From Aquanectria penicillioides (lineage: Eukaryota; Ascomycota; Sordariomycetes; Hypocreales; Nectriaceae), in NCBI GenBank assembly GCA_003415625.1, contig PYIU01000001.1:3348746-3412745 (forward strand): a stretch of DNA of 64,000 nt, read 5' to 3'. Shown piece after piece: positions 23,721 through 33,795 of the stretch. The notes under the pieces are model-generated. The model made no database searches and was not told the DNA's origin. It saw nothing but the letters and a program-made list of their open reading frames with translations. Position 1 is the first letter of the stretch. Every line of letters starts with the position of its first letter. Made by a program: the position numbers and the translations under genes.

Positions 23721-25488
23721 TGCTATCTGCGTGAATTTGTGATATAAAGGCGGGGATAGACTGTATTGTGGGAGAAAAGGAGCTTCTACTGATTTTCCAG
23801 CGCTTCTTGAATCCGGTCGGTCAGGTTAGAATAGCCTCCAGGTTATCACTTCACAGGTTTGTGTGTGCGAGGACGTTAGGCCACCCCCCATCCCCATGTT
23901 GGTTTTTAACGCACGCTTGCTTCCGTGTTTGCGACAACCAATGGGCTCTAGCATCCGGCTAACATGTCAGGCGCTAAACGGTGGGGGGATTTGTCAGTAA
24001 TGTGCCCCACTTGATCTACGTTATGCTGTCATTTTCACCAGCGAAGCCGGGCGATAGTAGTGCCCGCCACAATGCATACAAACAATCAGCGGCATTGATT
24101 CTTATGGGGACTTGACTAGGGACTGACGTGCATCTCTACGGGAGGGCTGATCCGAAGGAAAGCGCTATGCTGAATATTCTGAGACACTATGTTCTGGAAC
24201 GGCAACGTTACAGTTATCTCCGATCGCATATCCGAAAAGAGGTGCTGTCCTGAATATCATGACACCACCTGCCGCGGCAACGGCGCTTCATCGTTCGCTC
24301 CCCCAGCCCTTGGCATATAGTTTATCTGCGATCCTGCCCATTGGCTCTGAGGATGCGTGATGCTTCCGGTTCCGGACAGTCGCAACTTGCCGCAAATTTA
24401 TGATAGGAGCCCGTTCGCTACAGCAGTGGACATGACTGCTCTCTTTGACAATGTCATGATTTTGCTCTCTCGCCTATTGAAGATCTGCCGCGGCCCCAAA
24501 GCTATCAAGGTGGTTTGGGAAATAGACTTCTGTAATGCCTTGCATAATTGATCTCTTTCATCTCCTCAGGAAGTCAAAAACATACCATAACCTAGACACT
24601 AGTGGTGCCGTATGCATTCACTACTAACCAAGATGGAAGGTGCTCGGAGACTGCGAGACCTCCTTGCAGAATCTGGCGAAAAGCAAACATCAATCTCTGT
24701 GCAGGATCAATCGCTAGGTTCCCTGCACCGTTGCCTACGGCGAAATGTGACATATCATGACAATCGAGTTTCGGTTCCTGGCGCGCGAACCTGGAGATCG
24801 CCCTACTCCGAAATAGTTGTTAGAATAATGAGTTCATGACTATCAAAGAGTCATTCGTTTTTTCATCTCGAAATTCGTGATAGGATCGACTCCTGTAGTG
24901 GCGACACAATAAAGTTGCATTCGGCGAAGCGGTCAAGAACGTTGCGAGCTAGTGGAGTTACGCGTTTGTATTCTATTGATTCTTCTAACCTGCGGCGGGC
25001 TTTCCGGCGGATACTCTAGCGGCCGTTCCACTTGGGTAGTGCTGCAGCTGGGCTGCGAAGTCCGGTATAGTTCGATGTAGGCGACACCTAGTGGACATGA
25101 AGATAAGGCAGCCATACGGCTTCCCGGCGCTTGTAAGTACTATGTAGTCTACTACCAATTCTTCCCGAGTTTTGGGCCGAATTAGTTGCGAATTCGGAGC
25201 CAAATTTCAATTGATCTAGAATCAATGCCTAAAATATTCATCTTCTTGCCTAAACATCGCAATGAGTTTGAAGTTCCAGCGCGGTTGACGAGTCGTCGAG
25301 TTGGTCAGTCGGTCTGCTCCGGCGCTTCACAAGATCGACATGGTGACAAGGGACTTTCCGAGGTCAGCTGCGCCGTAATCTCACGTGAGTTACCACATAA
25401 CCAGGGGTGAACGATGGAAGAGGTTGCACCCAAGTAGCATAAGCCAATTACTTCAGAGGGCGAAGATTGGCAATTGGTAGGAGGATCG

Positions 25489-25556
25489 GGACTAGCGAAG
25501 GATTGGCTTTGCGAAGGATCTGGATTAGTGGAAGATTAGGCTTAGCGGCATAATAC
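25489..25556. repeat. 17-bp tandem repeat, four units
   Basis: Four consecutive 17-bp units share the pattern GGnnTAGCGAAGGATT with several substitutions each. They begin at 25489, 25506, 25523 and 25540; the fourth is the most diverged. It lies upstream of the dioxygenase. Confidence 0.7.
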
Positions 25557-25700
25557 TACAAGTGGCACAGTTCTCGCGCCCAGGAAATGTCTGAGCTCTG
25601 AATTTCGCAATTGACGCAGTAAGCGCCGTTAGTGAAAGGATGAAACATTTGTCCTGCGGATTTTCTTCTTTCGTTCCTTCGTGTCTCTCGTACACTAAAT

Positions 25701-25913
25701 AGCCTTTTCAATGCACACCCCCCTTAGGTCCGCTCCACAGTACGTGCTGAAATATAACACGACAAAATACGATAATAGCCACTTACACGTGAGACCGTAA
25801 CTGGTTGGGGTTAAGTTAAAATCTCACAGCCTTCCCAATGCACACACCCCAGGTCCACATTAAAGAGCGTGCTGGAGCATAAGGTGATAATACTTACCAG
25901 CACGTGCGAGGAA
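25701..25913. repeat. imperfect direct repeat, each copy ending with a CACGTG site
   Basis: Copy A is 25701-25797 and copy B 25828-25913. Both start AGCCTT..CAATGCACAC, run through AGGTCC and CGTGCTG blocks, and end GATAATA..ACTTAC followed by CACGTG. They are separated by about 30 bp. Similarity was judged by eye. Confidence 0.6.
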
Positions 25914-26353
25914 CCAATGGATCAGCTCCTTTGAGGATGTCGTTGAGGGAATAGTTTGATCCATTCGGGTCGAATATTACTGTGAGAGTGAGAAGGCGGC
26001 TATTGGAAGTCGCGGATTTCCAGAGGTAATTGGCCATCCCCCCCTTGGCGCCACTCCACTTCGTGAGTTCTTTTTCCTTCTGCTGGCTGGGGTCAGTTCA
26101 TAGTCGAACGATGAAATCACGCACGGCCAAGCCCGGGGGGCTTCACGTCATGACGACCCCATGCATTTCGGCATAGCGATCTCGGCAAATTGACCTCCAG
26201 GACGTCGATTCTGGCCGAATTCACGTGACACCCCAAAGAATTGATATACCCTCCGAAAACCTCAGAGAGCTCATCAGATACCAATCTTTAACCTGAATTG
26301 AGCTCAGCCCTGCCCCTATTTGGTTAGGATAACACAATCGAAATCAATCCAAA

Positions 26354-27490
26354 ATGTTCTCTGTTCCTTCAAGACGAGCAAGCCTGGCTTGTGTCAGTAC
26401 TCTTCGACCTTCCTCCATGGCCGTTGCTGGCTACATGGCTCGACGTCAGTACAATGTCTCATCCAAGAGGAATGCCGTTGCTGCTGAAGCTACCGTCTCC
26501 ATGGGAGGAGTGTCGAACGCTGCCCATGAAGCGTTCATGCGGTCACCCGCTATCCACCAACGCCGTCCGCAGCTCAACATTGCGGCGCGCCAGCAAGAGC
26601 CTCAGTTTTATGAGGCTATTGCCCATATCATGCAGATCCGACAGAAGTATCTGACTGAACGCTTCGTCTTCATGGAGGGGAGCCAAATGGTTCCTCTCCT
26701 GCGCAACCTCGGTGCTACTGAAGAGGACTTTGCTAGACTCCAGGAGGTGAGCGATCGGTTGTATGCCGACCCGACCCTGCCTTTCCGTCGATCCAGGAAC
26801 GGTCGTTTCTGTTTCGATATGGAGTCAAAGCAGCTCCGACGCCTTGAGTTCCAGCCCTTTGCCCTCTCGGTCGAGGAGGACTTCAAGCGCCACGACTCCG
26901 GCCAAATCCGCATCTTCGACGAAGTCGAGGATGAGCTTCAGCTCAACACCGCCTTCCAGGCGCTCATGATCTTCAAGGCTGCCATCATCCACGGTGTGGA
27001 CATTCCAGCTCGTGACAAGCTCAACTATGACGCTGGCAAGTGGGTGTGCACATTGTTCAACCTCCGTACAGTGACCACCAACAACATGCTGGGTGAGCCC
27101 GCTCTTGAGGGAGTGCACAGTGACGGCGTCGATCACACTATGACGACGTACCTGGGCAGCAACAACATGAAGGAGAGCAGTGCTGTGACTTACATGCATG
27201 AGATGGAGGAAGAGACTGGTGTTCAGGTCAACGAGACCCAGACCACGCTGATCAAGGCGCGCGCACACCACCGTCACTTCCTCGACACCCTCATGATCAT
27301 TGACCACGAGTACAAGCACAGCTTGTCCCCGGTCTATGCCATTGACAAGACCCGCGAGGCGACCCGCGACATGCTCATCTTCTTCACCCGAAGGCCCGTC
27401 GTTGACGGTCACATCTCCAGCTCAATCGACTCGTTCAAGCCGCACGAGAGATTGCGCATGGAGATTCCCCTCTTTGCTCCCGACGTGTGA
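26354..27490 (+). CDS. Fe(II)/2-oxoglutarate-dependent free amino acid dioxygenase (TqaL-like?)
   Basis: Single exon, 378 residues. The core resembles the 2OG-Fe dioxygenase family that oxidises free amino acids (isoleucine 4-hydroxylase type). It has the metal motif GVHSDGVDH (H255, D257), a distal His in DHEYKHSLSP (H318 or H322), and a likely 2-oxoglutarate-binding Arg in the following REATRDM segment. The first 45 or so residues are rich in Arg and Ser and free of acid, which looks like a mitochondrial presequence. From memory, TqaL of the tryptoquialanine pathway is an Fe/2OG enzyme that turns L-valine into an aziridine, the first step to 2-aminoisobutyrate. The context of a class II aldolase-type neighbour and an NRPS with five Aib-like modules supports that role. 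Hydroxylation of Leu, Ile or Val for a different building block is the alternative. Confidence 0.88.
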   Translation: MFSVPSRRASLACVSTLRPSSMAVAGYMARRQYNVSSKRNAVAAEATVSMGGVSNAAHEAFMRSPAIHQRRPQLNIAARQQEPQFYEAIAHIMQIRQKYLTERFVFMEGSQMVPLLRNLGATEEDFARLQEVSDRLYADPTLPFRRSRNGRFCFDMESKQLRRLEFQPFALSVEEDFKRHDSGQIRIFDEVEDELQLNTAFQALMIFKAAIIHGVDIPARDKLNYDAGKWVCTLFNLRTVTTNNMLGEPALEGVHSDGVDHTMTTYLGSNNMKESSAVTYMHEMEEETGVQVNETQTTLIKARAHHRHFLDTLMIIDHEYKHSLSPVYAIDKTREATRDMLIFFTRRPVVDGHISSSIDSFKPHERLRMEIPLFAPDV

Positions 27491-30400
27491 GCTCCTTACC
27501 TCTCGAGCGGGGATTAGGGCGAGACGTATTGCTTGCTTGAGGGTGAAGACCTGAGTAAGTCAAACTTGGAAAAAAGAACAAACAGATGGAAAATTTAGCG
27601 TCACATATGCCGTGCTTTGTGTTTTGTGCAAACGAGAGCAGAAAAAGCGTTTGTTGTTTGGCTCCGAGTCCTTTTCTTGGAGATTTATTGAAAGAGGATG
27701 TAAGAGTGAATTTGGGGCAGGATGATTTACGATGTTACGAGGTGGACCCTGCACCGTGCGAAATTGCAAAAACCTGGACTCTGACACGGTCAGGATTGGA
27801 AAATCGAGCTTTTGTAGCCTATTTGCGTTAGTCAGAAGAGCATTTCTCGAATCAAAATGTATGCACCACCGAAAATCGGACCATGCATCGGGTGACCTCC
27901 CCTCCTGTAGCTCCCAGTATCATATCAGTTCTAGCTGAAAGTCCCTCTCGTGGGAGGGTGGAGTGGTGGCGCTTCCTCCTAATCCTGTCTTCTATGATCA
28001 CACATTCCTGAGGCACTTCGTAGGATGCCCAATCAGAGAGCTCCCAAATAAGACTCTCGCAAGCTGGCCATTTGGGGGCTATCTCGACTTCTGTAGTGGT
28101 GACGTGCGCCCTATCTCCCAGAAGGTTAATGTTGTACACACCATCCACAATCGAGGCCGTTGCGACGTTGTGTTTCGGGCGCTTAATAATTGACTCAAAC
28201 GTGGGCTACCAACATTGGCCAACCAACAAGCTGACAGAAAACCCAACCAACACATTCACACCCAAGAATCCCTCTTGTCTCTGCCGATGGCGAACTGGCC
28301 CTTCGGACAAATTTCTACGACCAGAAATGCTCAGCCGACTCGTTGGCGACCCCGTCGGAAGTCCCGTTGAGGACACCGAGTTGAGTATCAGTCAGCGCCT
28401 AGAACATCGTGAGATCAAAACGAGTTGTTTGCCATAACGCACACTCCTCCCTTGTAAGCGGCATAGAGCCAATCAACCAGGGGGCTGTCCAAATCACCTA
28501 CCCCCTCTGCATCAAGCCATCCATGTCCTTTTTGTCTCGTTTTTCTTTTTCCTTTTTTTCTCTTTTTTCCACCATCGTAAGCCGGTTGTTGGTTGACTGA
28601 CAGGGTGTTATCTGAGCCGGAAGGAATCCACGCAGTATTACGGGCAAGCTTATCTTGAGATACTGCGCGCGTAATTCTTAGTCCACAAAAGAAAGAAAAC
28701 GATTTGAAAGGAAGTAAGCGCAGTTTCTGCTATCCATGGGTTGCGCAAGAGCAAATTAATATGGAATCCTAACTCGAAACGGATCAATGTGGCCCAGTTA
28801 GGTCAACCGTGTTCTGCACTTGAACATCAATTTTCATGAGGGACAATCTGCAGCAGGTCATCAAATCCCTCAATCCTCTGAATCACCGAAGGTGACCGTA
28901 ACTCTCCTCAATTTAATGAGACAGTTAAGCCGCTTCTAAGGCAGGAACGCATCGCATCGATCAGTAGGCTCCCCAAATTCTCGTGGCGAGTAAACTGCGT
29001 TGTGAATCTTTCCACATCTTACTCTCCAATCAAATGAGCCTAAATGGCGTTTTCTTAGTCTTGCTTCCAATTTTGCTAGCCACCTGTCATATTAACAAGA
29101 AAATTGTATGGTTGTGTTCTGGGCCATCGGTCAGCATAATCTCGACTAAGGCAAGACTCGGCGTTGAGGTTCTCGTCTCCATCTGCAATGCTCAAAACAT
29201 GTCTATCGCAGATTAGACCTCATTTACAAGTAAGGAAACTAATTGGCCACTAAGCCATATCTCGCGAGGTCTTGAAATAGGATTGCTAAGGCTAGATCAA
29301 GGATAAGTTGCAGGTAGTGCAACACTATTCCAGTGTAGGGGTCCGCTTTCGGTCTGGTTTGATTCCGCGATACGAGATCATTTCAGAGCAATTAATCCTC
29401 GGTATACTTGGACTTGTGATTTTATCATTCATAATGCAGGAAAATGAACTCAAGAAGACATGAACTCATCTGTTTATCCACCTTCGACACGTGGAGAAAC
29501 CCTTCTATCTAGCTACCGCCGCATCATATCTATAAGCTTCCGGATTTCGTATTACAAATTTGGATATCAGTCATTGAGTGGTTTCAAATACAGGCTAGCA
29601 GAAGTGCACTCTATTATATCTATGTCATCCAACTCCAAGTTCATTCCCTCACGTATCGCCATTCGATCATGCGAACATGGCGAGGCTATTGCTACTATGC
29701 CCAGGCTGGTATAAGCACGTCAGTTTATATCTAATCACCACAACTATCTAAGAGCCTATTTATCTGCAACCTTCAAGTGGATTGGTACTTAGTTGCTCAA
29801 TTCAGTGGATGGTGTGGGGAAAGAGAGCACCCACGCACCAGCGGGATCAACCTAACATTCGGGTGGCGCATCCGCTGTAGCTAAAAATTCATGTTCCTTG
29901 CATTCTTGTGCCTTTTAGTGTTCTGACAAGCAATTCATAGTTTCGAACTCTGGTTTCAAGGTAGTGGCTGCCGCCTAAATTCTCCTACTATTGTGCTGTA
30001 ATGATGTAAGCTGGGCCTAGATGAATCATCTTCAGAAGCCTCAGAGACCAGAGTGTGTTCCGTTTTTGCACTCATCTCATCTTCGCAGTATAATCAACAA
30101 TCTCCGTACAAGTCAGTTTCCAAAGCGGTGTTGGTGTGGTACAACTTTACGATGAGCTAAGAGAAATTGTTCATCGCTAAATACACCTACAAATACGGGA
30201 ATATGGACAAATTGATCATGATACATGTCATTTGGGGGTTTCAAGATGATGCGAAAAGGGTGGACTATATGTTCACATAAGGTCAATCAGTGCCTTATAG
30301 ACCTTGATATCATGTGTTACTCTTAACCGTGGCACAGGTAGACCTTTTGTTGTAGCAGTTAAGGGTTACCTCCAATTTTCCATATCACAAGAATAAGGTA

Positions 30401-31324
30401 TTCCAAGTGAAAGCAATTGGAAAATCGCATTTGCCCAAATCTCAGTCTAAAGGATACTTGAAAGCGACTCTAGACTCCAAATATGGGAAGTACATGAAAT
30501 TTACAAAAGCTTAGAGCCACAGAAGTTCAGATCTCACCGCTTTCAATAGGTTGGGACAAGAAGTATGCCGTCAACTTGGTCTTGTCAATAGAACTGGCAT
30601 TGGCTATGATTGTGCCAAAATATTATGCAAATCATTGCAGGGTGGTCATTCACGGAGTGGATAGTTCAAATTAAGAGACGGAAACCAATTTACCACTCTC
30701 AACGACGCTATATATTCCCCCTCTCCGTAATCTCTTTCACTCCGGTCCAGGCGCTTTGTCTCAGCAACCCAGCACTGATCTTCAATAGGCTTCATTCTCC
30801 ATGAAATATCTAAAACAATGAGCTTGGAGTTTTTCAATTCTATTGATTCATTTATCCAATGAAATTAGCATAAAAATGCAATCACTTTTATAGAGGTGCT
30901 TCAAACTGGGTCAGTCCCGCATTGATCCCAACTTCGGCTAGCTTACGGCTTACGCCCGTTGAACCGAGTAGGGCCTTCATCATAACTAAACGTCGATATT
31001 TTCCTCTATTCAACTTTTTAGCTGTCTAGTAGCGTGAATACAGAACACAACAATTTCATGGCTCTTCTGTGTCACATGGTGATTGCCATATGTAACCCGA
31101 TTACCCGGGTCGCGAATGTGTAGAAAAGTCAGGGCACACAGGCATTTGTTGGCCTCCATGTGAACAACCGAACATTTCCAGACCGTCACAAAAGCTTCAC
31201 AGAATAAAATCATTTCTATTTGCACTGCACATACTTTCTTATTTGTTCACTGATAGATCCCATTGAATTTGTCATTTCATTGTTCAGTATGGAGGGTTGT
31301 CATGGTCACAACGCCTCTCGAATA
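27491..31324. other. gene-poor AT-rich gap
   Basis: I found no supported gene in 3.8 kb. A short frame around 28072-28437 (+) follows a C/A-rich, UTR-like tract at 28220-28265, but it has no family resemblance and no downstream exons. The remainder is AT-rich with frequent stops in all frames, as expected for old repeat debris. Confidence 0.5.
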
Positions 31325-31596
31325 TGTAGAAAGCTACAAGCATGGAGCATCAGAAAAAGCGACCAGGCAAAAATGAGTCCAATTACTCTATGTGAGGTAA
31401 CTGATCAATTCTGTGATAAAGAGCAAGAGCTAAAACAGTAGACTATGGGGAGCTATCGTACATCTTTTGAACCAGCCAATCCTTCACTTAGCATTTCCAT
31501 GAAAAACATAATGTTTGCTGCTTGCTGATCTCGCCTATTGGTTTCAATAAGCGCAACGTTTGCAGTTTGCGTCGCTTTGAATTATATAGTTTAACA
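31325..31596 (-). repeat. 3' LTR of the copia element
   Basis: It starts TGTAGAAAGC and ends AACA on the plus strand, i.e. TGTT...CTACA on the element strand. It aligns end to end with the 17.6-kb solo LTR and the 33.5-kb LTR but carries many substitutions and small gaps relative to both, so it is the oldest or most diverged of the three. Confidence 0.88.
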
Positions 31597-32034
31597 CTCC
31601 CCCTTAAGCTGATGAGCTTTAGGATCGTCCAGCTTGATACGAGCCATTTTCAACAGCTTGACAAAGGCTTCGTGCTTGACACATTCCAAGGGTTTTGTCA
31701 TTCCATCTGCAGCCATTTCTTCTAATGGTATCCAGCGGAATTCAATAGTGCCATTAGCCACATTCTCACGCACATGGTGGTACTCCACTCGAATGTGCTT
31801 GGTTCACGCGTGAAATTTAGCATTATCGCCAAGTTTCTTAGCGCTCTCATTATCGGTAAGTATAACGATTGGGTTGTTAATAGCGATCCCCAATTCCTGC
31901 AGGAATTCCTTAATCCAAATGGCCTCACAGGCAGCTATAGACATAGCATAATATTCGGCTTTAGTAGTTGACTTTGCAACTATCTTTTGCCTTTGACTTG
32001 CCCAAGAAACCGCAGCATTGTTCATAAAGAACAC
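31591..32034 (-). pseudogene. copia Pol remnant: RNase H domain end
   Basis: The segment reads SWASQRQKIVAKSTTKAEYY, the invariant start of the copia RNase H domain, then the LTDNESAKKL motif. After an in-frame TGA at about 31804 it continues in the same frame with TKHIRVEYHHVRE and the terminal MTKPL motif. The TGA replaces the Arg normally found in the HARTKHI segment. Upstream Pol domains are absent; the join to Gag sequence lies near 32035. Confidence 0.9.
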
Positions 32035-33425
32035 ATAGTAGGATGTGTAACGGCCAGTTGTATGACAATGTATTGAGAAAGATGCTGGGGGTTGTGTGGA
32101 TGAGGAAGGAGGTGAGGAAGAAGATGGTGCTGCAGCATGCTGACTTTGCGGTTTGTCGTTTTACCGGCAGCCTTGCCCTTATTTTTAAGGGCTTCAGGAA
32201 AACCATTCTTCTTGAAGCAGACATTCTCATTATGGCCTTCCCTATTGCAGTAAGTACAGGTATCCCTTTTTTTCGGTTTTGCGTTCTTCTTGGCATTGTC
32301 CTTTTTGGATGACTTGTTGTTGTCTGGTTTTTCCTTATTCTTGCGGAAATTCGCTCTGCGCTCTTTCAATTTATTGTCTTCGAGCATAAAGCTAGCGGCT
32401 TGTATGAGATGATCCGTAATGTAATCAATGTCGACTTCAAGCAAGTTGTGGTGTATAAGTGTTCGAAGCTGCTTAGCCCATTCGTCAAATGTCGGTCGGA
32501 CGCTTCGCACAAAGATGCGCTTTTCCAATTGAGCTGGAAGTTCGCCTCCAGCAGCGCAGTATCGGTCGACAACCGTTCGGAATTTGTTGATGTGATCGAT
32601 AGCGGACTTAGGCGATATGAGTTCCATTTCTTCAAGCTCCGTCATAATGACTTCAGCTTTTAGATCGATAGCGCCGACAAAGCGGCGTTCAAGAGTGCAT
32701 ATAGCTTCGGTTCCTATTTAAGAGGTTGCAATAGCTCAAAGGGCATTTCCTTTAACTGACTTCATAACATTAGCTAGCAGGCGAGCATTCCCAGTTGTCG
32801 AAAGTGGGATTTCGGAGTGCCAGCCAGCGCCGCAAAGAGTAGAGCGGACTTGCAAATACCATGCATTCCATTGCTCTTTATGTTCAAGACGTTGGTCAGA
32901 AGGAAGATCTAGGACAAACCCTTCAAGATCAGCAATTTTGCGAAACTTTTCTTGGGTAATTTTATAGCGCTTGCAGAGTGCTCGCATCCGGATGACTTCT
33001 TCCTCTGATTCCTCGTTATCATCAGCCATATCATGAAGAAAAGACGGCCGTGGTGTTCTTGTCCTTTGGAATTGGTTCAGGCCAAGGTCGTCATGAGAGG
33101 CAATGCTACCGGATTGGCTCCGGGCAGTCGATTGTTGACGAGCTAGAGGTTGATCCTCCCGTTCATCGGTTGGTGCCATTTCCGAATATCGCACCTTTCG
33201 GTTGTGGGACTCGGCGGGGAAAAATTCGGGTGATGGCGTTGGTGCTGGACGTCCAGGAGATAGCGCCTGGATGTCAATGGTTTCGGACTCTCTAGTTCGT
33301 GATCTAGAGCGCTGTGGTGGTGATTCCTGATGTTGCATGGTGGCGTGATCAATATCAAAAGGTGTTCTCGTTACAGAGGATTCACGACTTCTCGGATTGT
33401 GCTGTAGCCTAGGCATAGCAGCCAT
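32022..33425 (-). pseudogene. copia Gag remnant with CCHC zinc knuckle
   Basis: The N-terminal part (33425-32736) is Arg/Ser/Gln-rich and ends in the VKGNAL segment. Two in-frame stops follow (near 32736 and 32718). The same frame resumes as the UBN2-like Gag core (SAIDHINKFRTVVDRY) and a CCHC knuckle CTYCNREGHNENVC before running into the deletion junction with Pol. Two nonsense changes show that the copy is dead. Confidence 0.85.
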
Positions 33426-33509
33426 AAAAGAGCATACAGTGTATGTTTCGAAGAAAGATATGAAATCTTGATAAGAGAGAGAAAAGTAATCCAGCGTAAT
33501 GGTTACGCC

Positions 33510-33521
33510 GGGCTCATAACC
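33510..33521 (-). other. primer binding site, half initiator tRNA-Met
   Basis: The plus strand GGGCTCATAACC directly inside the 5' LTR equals the anticodon stem-loop of initiator tRNA-Met (anticodon CAT). The element strand is therefore complementary to the internal anticodon region rather than to the tRNA 3' end. This is the half-tRNA priming known for Drosophila copia and some fungal copia elements. Confidence 0.8.
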
Positions 33522-33795
33522 TATAGAAAGCTATAAGGCATAGAGCATTGAGTGAGCGACCAGGCAAAAATGACTTCAATTACTCTATGCGAGCTAACTG
33601 ATCAATTCTGTGATGAAGAGCAAGAACTAAAACAATAGACTATGGGAAACCATCGTACATCTTTTGAACCATTCAATCCTTCGCTTAGCATTTCCATGAG
33701 CAGCATAATGTTTGCTGCTTGCTAGATCTCGCCTATTGGTTTCAACAGGCGGGATGTTTGCGGTTTGCGTCGCTTAAAAATCATGTGGTCCAACA
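33522..33795 (-). repeat. 5' LTR of the copia element
   Basis: This 274-bp unit ends in CCAACA (33790-33795, plus strand) and begins TATAGAAAGC where TGTAG is expected, so the terminal TG has mutated to TA. It is nearly identical to the solo LTR at 17629-17902 and clearly less similar to its own partner at 31325. Confidence 0.9.

Larger units (their letters stand above)
23721..26353. promoter_or_regulatory. long divergent intergenic region with repeats and CACGTG sites
   Basis: This 2.6-kb region separates the starts of the aldolase-family gene (-) and the dioxygenase (+). I found no coding frame in it. It contains a four-unit 17-bp tandem repeat (25489-25556), an imperfect direct repeat of about 90 bp (25701-25797 and 25828-25913), and four CACGTG palindromes within 850 bp (25382, 25786, 25901, 26222). 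Confidence 0.55.
31325..33795 (-). mobile_element. internally deleted Ty1/copia retrotransposon, minus strand
   Basis: It is bounded by a 3' LTR (31325-31596) and a 5' LTR (33522-33795). Outer flanks GAATA (31320-31324) and GAATG (33796-33800) form a near-perfect 5-bp target duplication. Next to the 5' LTR lies a primer binding site complementary to the initiator tRNA-Met anticodon arm, and next to the 3' LTR a purine tract (AAGGGGGAG on the minus strand). The 1.9-kb interior keeps Gag and the end of RNase H. Protease, integrase and reverse transcriptase are missing, so it cannot move by itself. Confidence 0.92.

Noticed and set aside
28072..28437. Plus-strand frame after a C/A-rich leader-like tract
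   Set aside because: It is short, without family resemblance, and stops appear soon in all frames downstream.
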